From positions 318,090-382,089 of the forward strand of contig NKIP01000001.1 of assembly GCA_002256145.1 (NCBI GenBank): a stretch of DNA of 64,000 nucleotides, in the 5' to 3' direction. The notes below the pieces were generated by a model. That model searched no databases. It was not told the DNA's origin and was given only the letters and a program-made list of their open reading frames with translations. The translations under genes and the position numbers were made by a program. Below are positions 61,021-64,000 of this stretch, in pieces (position 1 is the first letter of the stretch; the number at the start of each line of letters is the position of its first letter). Origin of the DNA: Comamonadaceae bacterium PBBC1 (GTDB taxonomy: Bacteria > Pseudomonadota > Gammaproteobacteria > Burkholderiales > Burkholderiaceae_C).

Positions 61021-62009
61021 GGCACCATCTCCTGACCATCCAAGCAGGCTGTGCTGAGCAACTGGCAGCACAGTGCTTGGTAGTCCAGACCCACTGCTTG
61101 CGCAGACATGGGCACCAAAGAGTGGCTGGTCATCCCAGGAGAAGTGTTGATTTCCAGTAAATAAGGCTGGCGTGTTTGACCATCGATCATGACGTCGATG
61201 CGGCCCCAGCCTCTGCAACCCAAGACCTGATAGGCCTTGATCACCAGTGCTTCGATGGCAGCTTCTTCGGCATCTGGCAAGCCACTTGGCACCAGGTATT
61301 GGGTGTCATCGGTAAAATATTTATTCTGATAATCGTATGCCCCATCGGGTGCCACAATACGTATCACGGGCAATGCCTTGGCGCTGCGGCCTTCACCCAG
61401 CACAGGGCATGTGACCTCATCACCCACAATGCACTGCTCACAAAGGATGTCTTTATCGCATTCTGCGGCGGCCAACAAGGCCGCTTGCACTTGGTCAAGA
61501 TGGTTGACTTTGCTCACCCCGATGGATGAACCTTCACGGGCCGGTTTGACAATCATGGGCAAACCCAGCTTGGCGACCAAATCCGCACCCGATGTGTGGT
61601 GAATATCGGCTTTGTTTACCAGCACGTAACGGGGTGTGGGCAAGCCTTCTGCCAGCCAGACCCGTTTGGTCATGACCTTGTCCATGGCCATGCTGGAGGC
61701 CATGACACCAGAGCCCGTATAGGGGATGCCCATCAATTCCAGCGCCCCTTGCACTGTGCCATCTTCACCATGTCGTCCGTGCAGGGCAATAAAGCAGCGC
61801 TCAAAACCTTCTCGCTTGATTTCGCTCAGATCACGTTCTGCGGGATCGAAGGCCTGCGCATCGATGCCTGCAAGTTGCAATGCATTGAGCACACCTTGAC
61901 CAGACATCAATGAAATTTCGCGCTCTGCTGAATGACCGCCCATCAGTACAGCGACTTTGCCCATATTCAAGGCTGAACCTGTGCTGATAGGCATGACTTG
62001 ATTTGTCAT
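61017..62009 (-). CDS. ddlB: D-alanine--D-alanine ligase
   Basis: Makes D-Ala-D-Ala for the peptidoglycan stem. 330 residues, ATP-grasp fold: [20 protein letters not shown] near 18-37, [14 protein letters not shown] near 156-169, [10 protein letters not shown] and the metal-binding [17 protein letters not shown] near 287-303. Start overlaps the murC stop (ATGA). The place between murC and ftsQ is the usual ddlB place. Confidence 0.97.
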   Translation of the reverse strand: MTNQVMPISTGSALNMGKVAVLMGGHSAEREISLMSGQGVLNALQLAGIDAQAFDPAERDLSEIKREGFERCFIALHGRHGEDGTVQGALELMGIPYTGSGVMASSMAMDKVMTKRVWLAEGLPTPRYVLVNKADIHHTSGADLVAKLGLPMIVKPAREGSSIGVSKVNHLDQVQAALLAAAECDKDILCEQCIVGDEVTCPVLGEGRSAKALPVIRIVAPDGAYDYQNKYFTDDTQYLVPSGLPDAEEAAIEALVIKAYQVLGCRGWGRIDVMIDGQTRQPYLLEINTSPGMTSHSLVPMSAQAVGLDYQALCCQLLSTACLDGQEMVP

Positions 62010-63436
62010 GACTGCTCCTGTCCGTCCGTGCTGGATGCCACCCACTCGACCACTTGCGCTGGAACTGCGCCAATAGAGCCAGCCCCCATGCAAATGAGCA
62101 CGTCACCGTCGCGTGCGTTGTCCATGACCGCTTGTGGCATGTCGGCAACTTGGTCCACAAAGACGGGCTCGACCTTTCCTGCCACACGCAGTGCCCTGGC
62201 CAATGAACGACCATCGGCCGCCACGATGGGTGCTTCTCCAGCGGCGTACACCTCACAAAGCAACACGCTGTCGCAACCGTGGCCAATCACTTTGACAAAA
62301 TCTTCAAAGCAGTCGCGGGTGCGGCTGTATCGGTGGGGCTGGAAGGCCAACACCAACCTGCGACCAGGAAAGGCCCCGCGTGCGGCCGCCAGGGTGGCCG
62401 CCATCTCGACAGGGTGGTGGCCATAATCGTCAATCACAGTGAAGTGTCCTTGGCCATCGGCCGTGGCCACATCGCCATAACGCTGAAAGCGCCGACCCAC
62501 GCCTTTGAATTGAATCAGTGCGCGTTGCACTGCAGTGTCATCCACGCCCAATTCCACAGCCACTGAAATCGCGGCCAAGGCATTAAGAACGTTGTGTTCC
62601 CCTGGCAAATTCAGCACGATGGGCAGATCAGGCAAAGTGATGCCGTTTTGCCGCTTGACTGTGAAATGCATCTGACCGTTTTCGGCCCTCACATCCACAG
62701 CCCGCACTTGCGCACCGGCTAGCAAACCGTATGTGGTGACCGGCCGAGCAATTTGATCAACAATGGAGCGCACGCCTGGATCGTCACTGCAAACAATCGC
62801 TGTCCCATAAAAAGGCATGCGGTGCAAGAATTCAACAAAGGCCCCCTTCAAGCGGGCCAGATCGTGGCCGTACGTCTCCATATGATCAGCGTCAATGTTG
62901 GTCACCACCGCCATGACCGGCAGCAGGTTCAAAAATGAGGCATCCGACTCATCGGCTTCCACCACAATGTAGTCACCTGTGCCCAATTTTGCGTTGGTGC
63001 CTGCACTGTTGAGGCGCCCGCCAATGACATAAGTAGGGTCCAAGCCTGCCTCGGCCAAGACACTGGCCACCAAGCTGGTGGTGGTGGTTTTGCCGTGTGT
63101 ACCTGCAATGGCCACCCCTTGCTTCATGCGCATCAATTCGGCCAACATGACTGCACGGGGCACGATGGGCACATGCCGTGCCTTGGCGGCCAATACTTCC
63201 GGGTTGTCAGACTTGACAGCCGTCGAGGTGACCACGGCGTCGGCATCGCTCACGTTTTCGGGCGCATGTCCGACATGGGTTTGGATACCCAAACTGGCCA
63301 AGCGGCGCAAAGAAGCACTGTCGGCCAGATCTGAGCCAGAAATTTGGTAGCCAAGATTGAACAGCACTTCGGCAATGCCGCTCATGCCCGAGCCGCCCAA
63401 GCCAATGAAATGAATTTTACGGATGGCGTGTTTCAT
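62006..63436 (-). CDS. murC: UDP-N-acetylmuramate--L-alanine ligase MurC
   Basis: Adds L-alanine to UDP-MurNAc. 476 residues, three Mur-ligase domains: [18 protein letters not shown] near 8-25 (UDP binding), [15 protein letters not shown] near 112-126 (P-loop), [13 protein letters not shown], and [14 protein letters not shown] near 350-363. The start overlaps the murG stop (ATGA). Confidence 0.97.
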   Translation of the reverse strand: MKHAIRKIHFIGLGGSGMSGIAEVLFNLGYQISGSDLADSASLRRLASLGIQTHVGHAPENVSDADAVVTSTAVKSDNPEVLAAKARHVPIVPRAVMLAELMRMKQGVAIAGTHGKTTTTSLVASVLAEAGLDPTYVIGGRLNSAGTNAKLGTGDYIVVEADESDASFLNLLPVMAVVTNIDADHMETYGHDLARLKGAFVEFLHRMPFYGTAIVCSDDPGVRSIVDQIARPVTTYGLLAGAQVRAVDVRAENGQMHFTVKRQNGITLPDLPIVLNLPGEHNVLNALAAISVAVELGVDDTAVQRALIQFKGVGRRFQRYGDVATADGQGHFTVIDDYGHHPVEMAATLAAARGAFPGRRLVLAFQPHRYSRTRDCFEDFVKVIGHGCDSVLLCEVYAAGEAPIVAADGRSLARALRVAGKVEPVFVDQVADMPQAVMDNARDGDVLICMGAGSIGAVPAQVVEWVASSTDGQEQS

Positions 63437-64000
63437 GCTGCCAACTCCTCACAAGCCATCACAACCTCTCTTGTTGCATTTGTTTTTCTATGGACCCAGG
63501 CACTTTCAGCCACACCCTGCAATCGGTTCCGGTCCAGAGCCTTCAACCGTTCTGCCAAACTTTCAGCGGTTAATTCAGATTGCGGGATCAACCAACCACC
63601 GCCCGATGTGACCAAAAATTGGGCATTGGTGGTTTGATGGTCATCCACCGCAAATGGAAATGGCACGAACATGGCTGCCACACCTACTGCGGCCAACTCG
63701 GTCACCGTGCTGGCACCTGCACGGCAGATCACCAAATCGGCCTGTGCAAAGGCTGTGGCCGTATCGTCAATAAATGGGGTTAATTCAGCCTGCACACCCG
63801 CCGCCTGGTAATTGACTCGCAATGCTTCAATTTGCTTGGCACCGCTTTGGTGGACCACTTGTGGACGGCTTTGTATCGGCAACAAAGCCAAAGCCTTGGG
63901 CACCATGTCATTCAAGGCTTTGGCCCCAAGACTGCCCCCCACGACCAACAAACGCAAGGGGCCTGTGCGGGCGGTGTAGCGTTCAGCGGGCGATGCCTGC
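63433..64000 (-). CDS. murG: UDP-N-acetylglucosamine--N-acetylmuramyl-(pentapeptide) pyrophosphoryl-undecaprenol N-acetylglucosamine transferase MurG, N-terminal part outside window
   Basis: The C-terminal half of MurG (about 189 residues in the window); the frame is open to the window edge. [16 protein letters not shown] opens the C-terminal Rossmann domain, followed by [40 protein letters not shown] in part (quoted as [16 protein letters not shown]), and [17 protein letters not shown], which bind UDP-GlcNAc. Makes lipid II from lipid I at the inner membrane. Confidence 0.96.
   Translation of the reverse strand, partial: QASPAERYTARTGPLRLLVVGGSLGAKALNDMVPKALALLPIQSRPQVVHQSGAKQIEALRVNYQAAGVQAELTPFIDDTATAFAQADLVICRAGASTVTELAAVGVAAMFVPFPFAVDDHQTTNAQFLVTSGGGWLIPQSELTAESLAERLKALDRNRLQGVAESAWVHRKTNATREVVMACEELAA

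Noticed and set aside
1..64000. CRISPR arrays, tRNA/rRNA genes, IS elements, prophage
   Set aside because: I looked through the intergenic gaps and saw no regularly spaced repeats, no cloverleaf-like sequence, no transposase or integrase motifs. A covariance-model search would be decisive for small RNAs.

Overview
The window is GC-rich chromosomal DNA of a betaproteobacterium, most likely order Burkholderiales and probably family Comamonadaceae (inference). The evidence is a Bug-type tripartite tricarboxylate transporter, a division and cell-wall cluster in the order murG-murC-ddlB-ftsQ-ftsA-ftsZ-lpxC, a recJ gene preceded by a COG4255-like gene, and ftsY divergent from a pair of M16 peptidase genes. 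I see no rRNA, tRNA, CRISPR array, insertion sequence, integrase or replication origin.

Layout. 1-3114 (minus): TctB-TctA-TctC uptake system; TctC is cut by the window edge. 3264-7372 (minus): housekeeping operon lolC-lolD-tatD-family 6 uracil/hypoxanthine glycosylase-spermidine-synthase-like. 7558-11148 (plus): PAP2 lipoprotein, COG4255-like protein, recJ. 11270-12980 (minus): coaD, rsmD and an exported Ala/Lys-rich protein. 13033-15725: dadA, its divergent Lrp-type regulator and a hemerythrin. 15764-19693: an active/inactive M16 peptidase pair divergent from ftsY. 19776-24634: acyl-CoA ligase, a LysR gene divergent from a GST + AsaB/CmcJ-like pair, and a second GST.

24017-35474 is the most original part. 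A compact minus-strand operon encodes, in transcription order, a single-chain TetR regulator-acyl-CoA ligase fusion, an ABC permease, a periplasmic binding protein, a second permease fused to an SMP-30/gluconolactonase-like domain, a stand-alone SMP-30 paralogue that has lost its metal ligands, a two-domain ABC ATPase and a glutathione transferase. An acyl-CoA dehydrogenase is divergent from it, and a palindromic candidate operator lies between. I infer an uptake-hydrolysis-CoA activation system for an unknown lactone or organic acid, with sensor and enzyme in one protein.

37253-42810 is a decayed and rebuilt type I restriction/defence locus. It holds an hsdM with a large internal deletion, a truncated Abi-like gene, a DUF1016 (YhcG-type) nuclease, an HsdS-DUF4268 chimera, a Fic protein, an AlbA_2/Schlafen-type ATP-binding protein with a 12-bp tandem repeat, and a 43-codon relic that resembles the start of that gene (or of an hsdR). 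Most junctions are ATGA overlaps.

43162-56387 contains pyrF, an enoyl-CoA hydratase gene and a GntR gene divergent from a nine-gene catabolic operon: CoA-transferase, two enoyl-CoA hydratases, a NitT/TauT-type ABC importer, a CE4 deacetylase/imidase-like protein, an atypical SDR and MmgE/PrpD. An amidase and a DMT exporter follow on the other strand. 56531-64000 is the dcw cluster, ending inside murG.

Gene calls rest on reading the translations and recalling family motifs; no database search was run.
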